64,000 nt of DNA from NCBI RefSeq assembly GCF_026210795.1, contig NC_089448.1, forward strand, positions 124,001-188,000, in the 5' to 3' direction. Each line of letters begins with the position of its first letter. The stretch's first letter is position 1. A model generated the notes under the pieces. The model saw only the letters and a list, made by a program, of their open reading frames with translations. It was not told the DNA's origin and ran no database searches. Source of the stretch: Rhizophagus irregularis (lineage: Eukaryota > Glomeromycota > Glomeromycetes > Glomerales > Glomeraceae). The position numbers and the translations under genes were made by a program. This document shows positions 1 through 10,100 of the stretch, one piece after another.

Positions 1-100
1 CCGGCCAAATTGATCAAATTAGGAATATTTCGTGATGATCAAATAATCACAAACGTTACGCCCACATAACTTTGTGATAATTTTTAATGTCGTGCTGATA
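1..100 (-). promoter_or_regulatory. F-box-type upstream element at window edge
   Basis: This stretch is very similar to the reverse complement of 28560-28660, which lies just upstream of the F-box gene at 28773. Shared landmarks in order are an AAATTGATCAAATTAGGAAT-like block, CGTGATGATCAAA, AACGTTACGCC and TTTGTGATAATTTTT. The orientation implies a minus-strand F-box gene lying to the left, outside this window; that is inference. Confidence 0.45.
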
Positions 101-689
101 GACAAATTATAATTCGTACAGAAGACCCCCAAATTTCTCCTTTTTTAATTTCATCTGGAACTCCTAAAGAAATAATAGCTGGTAATTCATGAAAATGGTA
201 ATGATGAACATGCAATCGGTATTTTGGAAACGCGATTAGATTTATACTTTTTTTGTCGTTTAGTCAAATATGAATTACAAGTTTTAGAAAGACAATTTTT
301 AACTACTTTAAATGCATTTTCAGAAAAAAATATGATGACAACTATTACAATAAGGCATTTTGAAAAAACGCGTTGACTCAAGGACGTGTCGGTCTGTTGG
401 TCTCAAAGTAAAATTACGTAACGTAAAAAAATATAGTTGCTTTTGTTGCTTTTAATGGAAAAAAGATCAACAATTCTCAGCCAATCACTTTTGCTGCGCC
501 GCGGAGAAATTTGGGGTCGCTGTACGAGTTGCAATAATTACTGCGTAAATCAAAAGCAACGTTCTAACTTTTTAACTTTTGAAGAACTCTTACAATCCTG
601 CGATTAAAGTATATATACTGTACTGGGAACATTTGGTATTAAATAAAACATTTAAATAAATAAATGATTAGTATATTCAAAATTATTAT
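101..689. other. No assignable gene; one coding-like stretch
   Basis: About 190-376 on the plus strand is open for some 63 codons and has a protein-like composition (acidic and aromatic residues, then LERQFLTTLNAF), but it has no start codon in frame, and a frame break lies near 189. I do not recognise the product. It may be a relic exon. The rest is AT-rich sequence without visible genes. Confidence 0.3.
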
Positions 690-1204
690 TCCATTTAAAA
701 TACTTTAAATTCTTCTGAACTTCAAATTCTAAGATTAGCTTTTGTGTTAGTGTTAACAATGATGAGTCTCTGTATATATCGACAAACGAGTATTAGCTTC
801 TGGAAAATAAAATATTTGGTGTTTGATAGATTTTATATCCGAATACTTCAACTCTAAACTTTTTTCATAAATGATCTGTAAAATTCTTGTTGTAAAAAAT
901 TTATTATAAGCTAAAGAAGATTCAATAGAAATTATATTATTTGTAATATTTATATTAATAATCAAATGAAATTGATTTTGATAAACTGACGGTCCTTTCT
1001 TCGTTAGGAATTCTTTAGTATCACCAGAAATAGTTGCGAACAAGTAATTTTTATTACTATAATTAATTCCATAGCACTAAGTGATTTTCCCAATAACAGT
1101 TTAACACCAAAGTTTATTACTATTAGGCATGAAAAGAGAGATTTTGGATCATCTTGTAACTCTTTAAATATTAAGAAAAGGATACTTTTATTGAGTTTGG
1201 ACAT
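690..1204 (-). pseudogene. Broken F-box family gene
   Basis: Read on the minus strand from 1204, the start matches the intact F-box genes of this window (MSKLNKSILFLIFKELQDD, then a degraded F-box). Frame shifts break the first 60 codons. Reading resumes around 1043 with a segment matching DDTKEFL.KKG and the IKHQIFYFPEAN motif, which sits near residue 145 of the intact genes. About 25 codons are then deleted (the CELECDTSI...YGLA block) and the relic ends with sequence matching IQRLIIVN and EVQKNLKYF at 690-760. Intact family members are 492-505 codons, so this one lacks more than half of the protein and all of the C-terminal repeat region. It still has the family upstream element at 1345-1392. 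Confidence 0.85.
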
Positions 1205-1344
1205 TCTAAAAAGGAAATAATTTAATTGAAATATATAATTCTAAGAAAATTTTTAAAAAGTTGACGAAAACTATTAAGTCCTAATTATAATAAAATGAGT
1301 ATTTTAAAAAATAAACGAAAAAATTATTACCATTCATTCTTTCC

Positions 1345-1392
1345 CTCCTTAAAATGCCTAAAATGCTGGAAATATTCCGTGATGATCAAATA
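1345..1392 (-). promoter_or_regulatory. Conserved F-box upstream element
   Basis: CTTAAAATGC...AATGCTGGA followed by ATATTCCGTGATGATCAAA matches the reverse complement of the element upstream of the 28773 gene, including the CTTAAAATGCTGGA flank. It lies about 140-190 bp upstream of the pseudogene start at 1204, the same distance class as in the intact genes. Confidence 0.5.
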
Positions 1393-2069
1393 GCCATAAA
1401 ATAAACATAATTATTGTCGGTAGTCGGTAGTTGTTGTGTTGTAGTTGCGTTAAGACAGAGGTTGCCTGGCCTAGTTTAGAATCACTATTTACGGCACCAT
1501 TTTTATAGTATTTCCAAATGGTACGGATACCGTGAGATAAATCATTTATTTCGCGGAGTTACTGGAATAACACGATGGCTGCGCCGTGAAAGTCATTGAT
1601 ATTTATACTACAACATATACCAAATATTAATAGCTATATCTAAAACTGCGGAAATCGGACCTCAAATTGTGATTTTGATCAGTTACAATTTCCTATTATA
1701 ATTATACGCGACGCGTAACAATCGTATAATTTTGAGTCATCTTTTATGGAAAAATTTTTATGATGTAAATACTGTATAAAAACCCTCTATCCTCTCTTCT
1801 CTCTCTCCTCTCTCCCACCTTTTTCCACTATTGTTGTCTAGGACCATGGCTCTCCGGACGCCTACGTTTCGGCTTTCTCTTTTGTAGGTTCGCGGCTTCA
1901 TTTTGTCGTCTCTCCCCCTTCCTCTAGCCCATAGTCGATTTTTATAACTTCCCTTTTCACCGTCTGTCTAAGGAAATATATATATATTATTATTATTATT
2001 ATTTCATTTTAGAAATACCTAGATGCACGAACTTAAAAGTTACGTGACCCTATAGCTTCACTAACATCT
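1393..2069. other. Intergenic; polypyrimidine tract and microsatellite
   Basis: No gene seen. It holds a CT-rich run (about 1788-1822) and a TAT/ATT microsatellite (about 1977-2003). A 19-bp string (CGTCTGTCTAAGGAAATAT) at 1960-1978 recurs directly at 2603-2621 and brackets the decayed ORF in between. The pair may be a duplication scar or element ends. Confidence 0.4.
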
Positions 2070-2599
2070 TGAACTTTGTGATGGAGTCAGAGGACCTTCC
2101 ATTAGCTTTTCCTTTACCCTCTTTTAGACTTTTGGATGCATCGTCGGTCACTTTGTATCGTACGTACTTATTTTCCCATCCGCGTGATACTCCTTTATGA
2201 TTTCAACGACTTCCTTCGGCGCAATGTTATCTCATTTCGGAGGCATTTTTGTCGTGACTCTTACTTTGTTAGCTTCCAATTCTTCGTCCTTCGTATCTGA
2301 ATCCGAGCTCAAGTCTCTTTCTACTCGCCATTTGCTAACCATGTCCACTATTACCTCTCGGTTATTGGGGTTCAGTTTTGATATTTACTGGCCGCCATTT
2401 TTTCTAACTCTATATATATTCTATCAGGATGTGTCTGCGGTGTAGCAATATTTACCAGAAGACTAGTTAGTGGTGTCGTAGTAGGCACTTTCACCTTCTC
2501 CCTTTCTTTCTCCATTTCTTTATCGTTTCTGTATATCGTCTTGAAATTCCACACCTTCCATATCATCTCTGCATTACCTTCCTTCAGTGAAGCTTCCAC
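2070..2599 (-). pseudogene. Decayed ORF, highly charged product
   Basis: Three consecutive blocks on the minus strand are each open in a different frame and read like one protein: 2599-2372 (starts MEASLKEGNAEMIWKVW, Lys/Glu-rich, ends MAASKYQN), then about 2380-2237 (VDMVSKWRVERDLSSDSDT...), then about 2236-2160 (APKEVVEIIKEYHADGK). The composition is acidic and basic with no hydrophobic segments, resembling gag-like or accessory ORFs of transposons, but I recognise no domain. Two frame breaks and stop codons argue for a dead gene. It is bracketed by the 19-bp direct repeat at 1960 and 2603. Confidence 0.35.
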
Positions 2600-2729
2600 T
2601 GCCGTCTGTCTAAGGAAATATTTAAGTAGACTTTTAAGTATTTTGTAGAGTCATATTAACTTTGTTTTCATTGTCATAAATGATTAGAAATATTATAGTA
2701 TGTTTAAGTAGTCTTTCGGGTATTTGATG

Positions 2730-4560
2730 GAGCAGCATGATGCTATGCATGGGTGGGAGCATAGCATGCTTACTTTGTAAGCCTGTGAGTACCAGCTTTT
2801 GCTGCAGTCTCATGGTAGGGCTGGTTGGGAACTTGGAGCGGTATAGTACTATGCGAGGGTCGGAGCATAGACGCTTACTTTTAGTAAGCTCGTGGGTACC
2901 AGTTTTTGCTGCAGTCCTGCGATAGGACCGAAGGTAAGTACACTTTTTTTGTTATTTTTCATTTTTTTTATGACTTTTTTTTATTTCTTCGTTATTTTTA
3001 GCTTTGGGTATTTTTATCGGAACAGCATGATGCTATGCGTTGGGTGGGAGCATAGTGTGCTTACTTTGTAAGCCTGTGAGTACCAGTTTTTGCTGTAGTC
3101 TCACAGTAGGGCTGAAGGTAAGTGCACTTTTTTGTTATTTTTTCAGTTGTTTTTTATTTTTTTTATGATTTTTTTTATTTCTTCATTATTTTTAGCTTTG
3201 GGTATTTTTATTGGAGCAGCATGATGCTATGCGTTGGGTGGGAGCATAGTGTGCTTACTTTGTAAGCCTGTGAGTACCAGCTTTTGCTGTAGTCTCACAG
3301 TAGGGCTGAAGGTAAGTGCACTTTTTTATTTTTTCAGTTTTTTTTTATTTTTTTTTATGATTTTTTTTTATTTCTTCATTATTTTTAGCTTTGGGTATTT
3401 TTATTGGAGCAGCATGATGCTATGCGTTGGGTGGGAGCATAGTGTGCTTACTTTGTAAGCCTGTGAGTACCAGTTTTTGCTGTAGTCTCACAGTAGGGCT
3501 GAAGGTAAGTGCACTTTTTTGTTATTTTTTCAGTTGTTTTTTATTTTTTTTATGATTTTTTTTATTTCTTCATTATTTTTAGCTTTGGGTATTTTTATTG
3601 GAGCAGCATGATGCTATGCGTTGGGTGGGAGCATAGTGTGCTTACTTTGTAAGCCTGTGAGTACCAGCTTTTGCTGCAGTCTCACAGTAGGGCTGAAGGT
3701 AAGTGCACTTTTTTGTTATTTTTTCAGTTGTTTTTTATTTTTTTTATGATTTTTTTTATTTCTTCATTATTTTTAGCTTTGGGTATTTTTATTGGAACAG
3801 CATGATGCTATGCGTTGGGTGGGAGCATAGTGTGCTTACTTTGTAAGCCTGTGAGTACCAGCTTTTGCTGTAGTCTCACAGTAGGGCTGAAGGTAAGTGC
3901 ACTTTTTTATTTTTTCAGTTTTTTTTTATTTTTTTTTATGATTTTTTTTTATTTCTTCATTATTTTTAGCTTTGGGTATTTTTATTGGAGCAGCATGATG
4001 CTATGCGTTGGGTGGGAGCATAGTGTGCTTATTTTGTAAGCCTGTGAGTACCAGCTTTTGCTGTAGTCTCACAGTAGGGCTGAAGGTAAGTGCACTTTTT
4101 TGTTATTTTTTCAGTTGTTTTTTATTTTTTTTATGATTTTTTTTATTTCTTCATTATTTTTAGCTTTGGGTATTTTTATTGGAGCAGCATGATGCTATGC
4201 GTTGGGTGGGAGCATAGTGTGCTTACTTAGTAAGCCTGTGAGTACCAGCTTTTGCTGCAGTCTCACAGTAGGGCTGAAGGTAAGTGCACTTTTTTATTTT
4301 TTCAGTTTTTTTTTATTTTTTTGATGATTTTTTTTATTTCTTCATTATTTTTAGCTTTGGGTATTTTATTGGAGCAGCATGATGCTATGCGTTGGGTGGG
4401 AGCATAGTGTGCTTACTGTGAATACCAGTTTTTACTGTAGTCTCACAGTAGAGCTGGTTGGTTGTGGTACAACATGGTGCTATACGTAATTTTCATGGGA
4501 GGAGCATAGTGCGCTACTCAGGAAGCCTCTTGTGGCAGGGCCGTAGTACTAAATCATATG
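2730..4560 (+). repeat. Tandem array of ~193-bp hairpin-bearing units
   Basis: Unit starts (AGCATGATGCTATGCG) fall at about 3023, 3216, 3411, 3604, 3798, 3991, 4185 and 4375, a period of 190-195 bp. Two divergent copies lie at 2731 and 2842, and one lies near 4475. Each unit has a GC-richer core of about 116 bp and a T-rich spacer of about 77 bp. The core forms three adjacent hairpins: CTATGC/GCATAG, GCTTAC-TTT-GTAAGC, and CTGTGAG/CTCACAG enclosing CAGC-TTTT-GCTG. Variants keep pairing: the 2731 copy has ATGCTATGC/GCATAGCAT, the 2842 copy has GCTTACT/AGTAAGC, and the last has CAGT/ACTG. Each core begins after TTATTTTTAG and ends at GAAGGTAAGT, which resemble splice acceptor and donor sites. 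No long reading frame crosses the array. It may be a structured non-coding RNA, exon-like repeats or a transposon fragment. Confidence 0.9.
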
Positions 4561-5435
4561 ATAAAGTACAAGATTTTTAAAAATGTGAATCATAACAATT
4601 TTTTTGCTATGAAATAAAAAGCTATAAATATAAGTGATCATTTAAATAGCTATTTATTAAGAAATTTTATTGTAAATCTTTACTGTATAATAAAAATACT
4701 TTTCTTTTATGAAGTCATTATATTTGTTGTTTTTATATATTTGTGTAATATTTAAATCTTGCTTGATTGTATATATTATGTTATTTTTCTTACACTTTCA
4801 CATTCTATACAGGTATTTTATAATTATTTTATTGCTAAATTTGTTTTCAAAATTTTTATATGCTCACTATTGCTTTAATTTCCTTTTTTCTCTTGCTTGT
4901 TTTTTCTATAATGCTAAAAAGTAATTTACTGTAGTAGACATTTGTGAATATTTTTAAATTTAAAGATAAAGTATTATCATATGTTAGAAATCAAAACAAT
5001 TTTGTTTTAATTTCAAATAAAAATATAAAAAAATTTTTTTTTATTCAAAATCCCAGCTATTTGTATAAAATCATGCTTCAGACAATTATGACTTACAAAT
5101 ATTACTAATTACAATGTAAATAAATCCCATGACATGAATTTTACTAAGTAATCCTTACTGAGTATGCAGTTAAAATTCAGTTACTGATTTTTTTTTTTTG
5201 ATTTTCTTAAATAGATTTGAATTTTTATTTATCAATAATAACTAATAATGTCAATAAGAAGGATTTTTTTCTTATTATATTTTTATTGTTCATTTTTATT
5301 GCAACTTTTTTTTTTGGCTGTAATGAGTCATTGCATAAGCATTACATTTTTGTATTCAATATTACATAAAATTTGTATAACAAAAAATTATATATAAGAC
5401 CTTACTTTTGAATATTTCAAAGCATTATTTTACTC
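4561..5435. other. AT-rich intergenic, no gene seen
   Basis: Low-complexity AT-rich sequence. About 5170-5330 is a partial copy of a T-rich dispersed repeat also seen near 25.4, 43.6 and 58.4 kb (shared TTTTTATTGTTCATTTT and TTGCAA-poly(T)-TTGG blocks). The short hydrophobic open stretch at 4709-4924 is best explained by composition. Confidence 0.5.
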
Positions 5436-6033
5436 ATGCAAACAAATACTATGGATAGTTTTAGACCACCAGAAAACCCATATGGTCCACCAGATCATTC
5501 CTTTTCTTCATTCCCTTTTTTATCCTCTTCTCTTTTTTCATTCTTTCCTCACGTTCAGAAGCACCTTCACAACGAGGATAGGAAATTGTGCAAGACAACA
5601 GAGATCGTGGAATCAATGATCTAAAATAATAATAATAATGTTGGCAATAACAATATCGGGGTAGTAGTAATCAAATAATGGGAGAGGAGGACGTAGAGGT
5701 AGTTTTTATGAGCGAAGTGATGGTACAACTTAAGAAACAGACAACAACAAGAGAGAAAACCTCAGGATCAGTACCAACAATATTATCAAAATGGTATCAC
5801 ACGTTCCAGTTCCAGGACAGCATGCACCAGGTTTATCACCACAACTAGGACAGGTGCACCTGGAATGCATCCAGTACTTCCTCCCTACGACCCTACGAAC
5901 AATCATGTTAAGAACCTGCCCATTGTCCTTCCCTGCTTGGATTAACTATCATCCACAACCTCTGGGTCATCATTACCCAGAGGGCAGAGGCTTACCTGGT
6001 ACCAACCATATTCTGCTGAAAAAGGACGGATAG
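5436..6033 (+). pseudogene. Broken RGG/Pro-Gly-rich protein gene
   Basis: The segment begins MQTNTMDSFRPPENPYGPPD and is then interrupted. An AAT microsatellite (about 5622-5640) follows, then a frame reading NNGRGGRRGSF (about 5672-5705), then HVPVPGQHAPGLSPQLG (about 5800-5850). After another frame shift it reads GMHPVLPPYDP and ends near 6033. RGG boxes followed by a Pro/Gly/Gln tail are typical of RNA-binding proteins, but no folded domain is visible, so I do not name a family. At least three frame breaks and an in-frame stop indicate a dead copy. Sequence composition is clearly richer in GC than its flanks. Alternatively it could be exons of a live gene, but no convincing splice sites join the blocks. 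Confidence 0.4.
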
Positions 6034-6049
6034 TTAAGTTTTATGACAA

Positions 6050-6425
6050 ATCATAATTTATTGGGCACTGTTAATAAGAATCCCTACTTATTATGTGCAG
6101 AACTGATGTTAATGTTTCTTCCTTACTTTATTTTTTAATCATTAGGGTTTTTAAAGATTAAATTATTTTATTTTAATTGAGAAATTTAGAGAAAGAAAAT
6201 CTATCATAGTAAGGCAGAACTGCTGTCATCTTTCTTACTAATAAGTAATATAAACTATACTGTATTTTATGGGGCTAAACAATGTACTTCACCCAATTTA
6301 TTGGGCGCCATAAACGAGAATCCCTGCCTATTATGTGTGTTAATGTTTCTTTACTTAATTTCATAATTTCATCAAATTAAAAAAATTTTTTTTTTATTAG
6401 GATTTTTGAAGATTAAATTATTTTT
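6050..6425 (+). repeat. Direct repeat, two ~120-bp copies
   Basis: 6055-6170 and 6293-6420 are diverged copies of one unit. Both start AATTTATTGGGC, continue with GAATCCCT.C.TATTATGTG and TTAATGTTTCTT, and end with TTTTT.AAGATTAAATTATTT. The role is unknown. Confidence 0.7.
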
Positions 6426-6896
6426 GATAGTATTAAATAAAGGTAGAATTATTTAAAATATTATAATTAATTTGAAAGTATTATTTATAAAATTATTAAT
6501 GTATTATTTTATTTTTTATGAAACTGATTAATTATAGAAACAAAATCAAAATTTTAATCAGGTTAAAATAAATAAATTAAGTCTTTCTTTTTTTAATTAA
6601 TATTTCAAAATTTTGTTTTTTATATTCTTACATATTCTTCAATATTCTTATCCAGAAGTTCAATTATTGCTTAATAAAATTTTTTTCCAATCTGTTTCAT
6701 TGTTTCTGATTTAATTTCTTTATAATATTCTATTCATAAATCTTTTAGTATTTTTTAAATAATTCCACAATTTGCACTTTTATTCAATAATTTATATAAA
6801 GTTTATGACCTTGATTTCTCTTTTTAAGTATTCTCTATTTTTATATTTTTTTAAAAAAAATTTATTTCATACATATATTACATGACAATAAGTAAT
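6426..6896. other. AT-rich intergenic, no gene seen
   Basis: Nothing but low-complexity AT sequence between the duplicated unit and the target site of the retrotransposon. Confidence 0.5.
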
Positions 6897-6913
6897 GTAA
6901 AAAATATAATATA
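6897..6913. repeat. Target-site duplication, LINE 3' side
   Basis: GTAAAAAATATAATATA is identical to 15416-15432 on the other side of the element and abuts the A-rich tail. Confidence 0.85.
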
Positions 6914-7175
6914 TTTTTTTTATTTTTTTATTTTTAGAAAACAGAAAAGCGAACCCGTAGATTCAATTATACAGAGAACATAAAAGTCTATATATAATAC
7001 TATCACTACATGGCAAGCCACCCCGAAGCGTGACGATTTCTGTTCTTTATGGAATAGGTGAACACGAGTCAGAACCACGAACTTTCCCAAGAACACCCGC
7101 CTTAAAATAAAAAAAAGAAGAAAAAAGGAAAGAGTAAAAAACGAAAAAAAAGAAATGATAAAATAAAAAGATAAA

Positions 7176-10100
7176 CTATCTAATGTCAAAAACATTTTTA
7201 AGAAAACTATTTTGTAAAATTAAAAATAAATCTATATTATTGAACCCTATATTATCTCTATAAGTAGTCCAATGTCCTGAATGTAAATAATTACTTGTCG
7301 TCCAACGAATATGGGCGAAATTATCATTAAAGCCGCCATCCCTATAATAAGGAATAGTGGCGAAGTGCCGAGAATTATAATGTCGACTTGGAGATAAATT
7401 GTGATCAGGAGCACCTAGATCAGGAGGAGGAGGAGTTCTTTTCTTATGTCGTTTTCTGTAAAATCTTTTTTTGTTTTTTGTAATGGATAAAGTACTTTCC
7501 CATTGTTTAACTAAGGAAGCACGACGTGTCCAAATGAGTACATCAATTGAAGACATTAAAGTCGAAAAAAATTTTGAAAATAAGGAAAATCGTAATTTTT
7601 TATCATTAATATAAATATTAAAAATTTTAGTAAGGTCACTCGGGACCAAATGATGTATAAGTAAATAACCAGGATGTGATTGTGGTAAAGCATCAACAAA
7701 AGAAGTATTAAAAAGGGAAATATTTTTAATAGTCTCTTCCAAAATAGAATTCCCATCCTTAGTATTCTTCATAATAAGGTCGTGTAAGTCATGAGCAGCT
7801 CGTATTAATATGTTTTTGATATGAATTGAGTGTTCCTTGCATAAGCCCACGTGCGTATTATCGTCGCGGGCATTAGCGCATTCAATGCAAGGTATGCTGC
7901 CTATAGGGTATAAACGAGGATAGTTGCGTTGTTGTATATCGATTGTTGGATATATAAAATTACATTTTTTGATTCTACTTCCTTGTTGTTTAGAAAGTTT
8001 GGCGCTACATGGAACGTCTTGATCGTTAAAATTCAACCATTCTTTGGTGAAAGTCCAATCAATGTCACCATCGATAATTTGTTGTTTGATCAGAGATAAG
8101 GCTTTATTATTGACCATCGAATTGAATATTAAAGGTTGGATGACGTTATCCGCCCATTTTCTGACGTTGCGATCCACAACGTGTAAACGATTCCAAGAAA
8201 TGAAACCTAAACTTTGTTTAACAAAAAATTTATGATTAACAATAATAGGCTCAATAAAATGAGCACCAGCTTTTGCTAGTAAATCTGCTTCATCATTATA
8301 AAGGTTATTACTATGACCAGAAACTTTGTGCAAAGTGACTAAAAGTTGCTTTTCTTCAATCAAGAAAAAGATTAAATCCCATATTAAAAAATTTGATTGT
8401 TTCAGTTTTTGTCGTGGACTAGCGACACCTGATTGCATACGCGTATTAAAAATGGTAATGCAGTTGGCTGAATCGGTATAAATATTGATTTTACAATTGA
8501 AAGGAGTTACAATAAGGGCCGTGAGTATACCCATGCTTTCGCTTTTGGAAGACGATGGGAAGAAGACTGTAGATCCACTAAAATTGACTCGCGGCGTGAA
8601 GGGTTGAACTTGGGTCCATCCGTATCCACTAATACTATGAGTTGTACCAATATGTTGGACAGAACCATCTGTGTAAAAAGTTAATAAATTTTCTGATTCT
8701 AATTGTTTTGCACAAGACTTTAATTCTACTTTAAGGTCTGGATGACAAATTAGAGCGTGATCAATATGGTTGTCTATATTATTTGAAAGTAAAGAAGGGT
8801 AAGGTGCAAAAACAGCGTCCAAAGGACGTTGTGAAGAAGTGTTCAAAGGGGATTTATCTATTTTAATAAAATGTTCATATGCAATATGCCTAAATGTGTG
8901 AAAAGGTTTCATAGCTACTACGAAATTCTGACGATTGTAAAATTCTAAAAGTGATTTGTGTTCAAAGGAAGATTTTTTGAAAATATTAAATAATAATAAT
9001 TTTTGTGTTCTAATTGCGATAACGCATGTCGGACGAGCATCATGCGGATAGTAAGAGTGTAAAAGGCAACCCTTACACGCAACAAGTCCAAGTAATTGTT
9101 TTTTAGGTGTTAAACTATTATTATGATGAGTTTGTTGGGGTATAAAGTGTTGTAGATAAGAAATTGAAGTTAAATGATCTGTTTCCTGTGTTAAAGTCTT
9201 TCCAAAAATAACTTGTTTTTGGACATTATTCCAATGTATCGTCCATTGTGATTTGGGTGTTGTAACATCTGGTATGGTTGGGGGGGATTTATGTGTTCTA
9301 TTGATGTCGCACACAACATCGTTAAGAGGGTGGATCAACCGTAAATTGTTACTGAGTACGTAATTGTCGGTTAAATTTTTGTACCATGCCGGGATTGGGC
9401 CACTATAATTGTTGTTATTGTTTCTTTTTACATCAGACCACGAGAGTAAATAATTCCCGTCTGATGAAACGATTTGGTCCATGTAAATAATGTTTTTGGC
9501 TTTGAGAGATTTAATGTCGGCTGCAGAAAGATCTGACATATAATCTCGTATAGGGGTATTTCCTCCTAAAATGTTAATATCGAAAGTGAAATTAATAGAA
9601 AATCCATATTGATTAAGCAAGCCCAAAGCTTGCGTTAAATAGGTAGGCTTGACTATATGGTCCAAATAGGTATTAATGTTGGACGGAATAGTAGGATACC
9701 AGATTTCTGATAGCGTATTGTATATTTTCTGGGTCGCTATTTCTCGAAGAACCGGTGTATTAAAAAGTGCACCTAAAATATTAAGTTGTGATTTCATTTG
9801 GATATCAAAAAAATTATTAATAGATTGGAACATATGGTTATAAATAATATTATCCGCCGTATTTGACGGAAGATTCAAACGTTGTTTGAATAATCTTTTC
9901 AATGGTCCCATTAAAGATTGGCATTGTTTCGAATTAAGGATCGTATGTTGGAAAATATATTCCAATTTTGGTATAACTATTTTGTTAATAATATATTGTA
10001 TATGGTGATGTGTTAATTTTTTGTTTTTCATAGTGTTGTAGTGAGCCATCACTATTTGTTTGCCTTTTCGTATCGTTTGCGTATGTTTATCTAATGCATT

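Noticed and set aside
1960-2621. LTRs of a small retrotransposon
   Set aside because: Only ~20 bp is repeated directly; too short for LTRs and lacking TG...CA ends.
3234-4039. Repeated 74-codon open stretches inside the hairpin array
   Set aside because: They are the same chance frame recurring with the repeat period; each ends at once in the next unit and half of it is poly-Phe from T-runs.
2730-4560. CRISPR-like array (regular repeats and spacers)
   Set aside because: Repeat cores are ~116 bp and the spacers are all the same T-rich sequence; the content is eukaryotic and no cas genes are present.
4709-4924. Hydrophobic 71-codon protein (possible membrane protein)
   Set aside because: Ile/Leu/Phe content follows the AT-rich base composition; no flanking gene signals.
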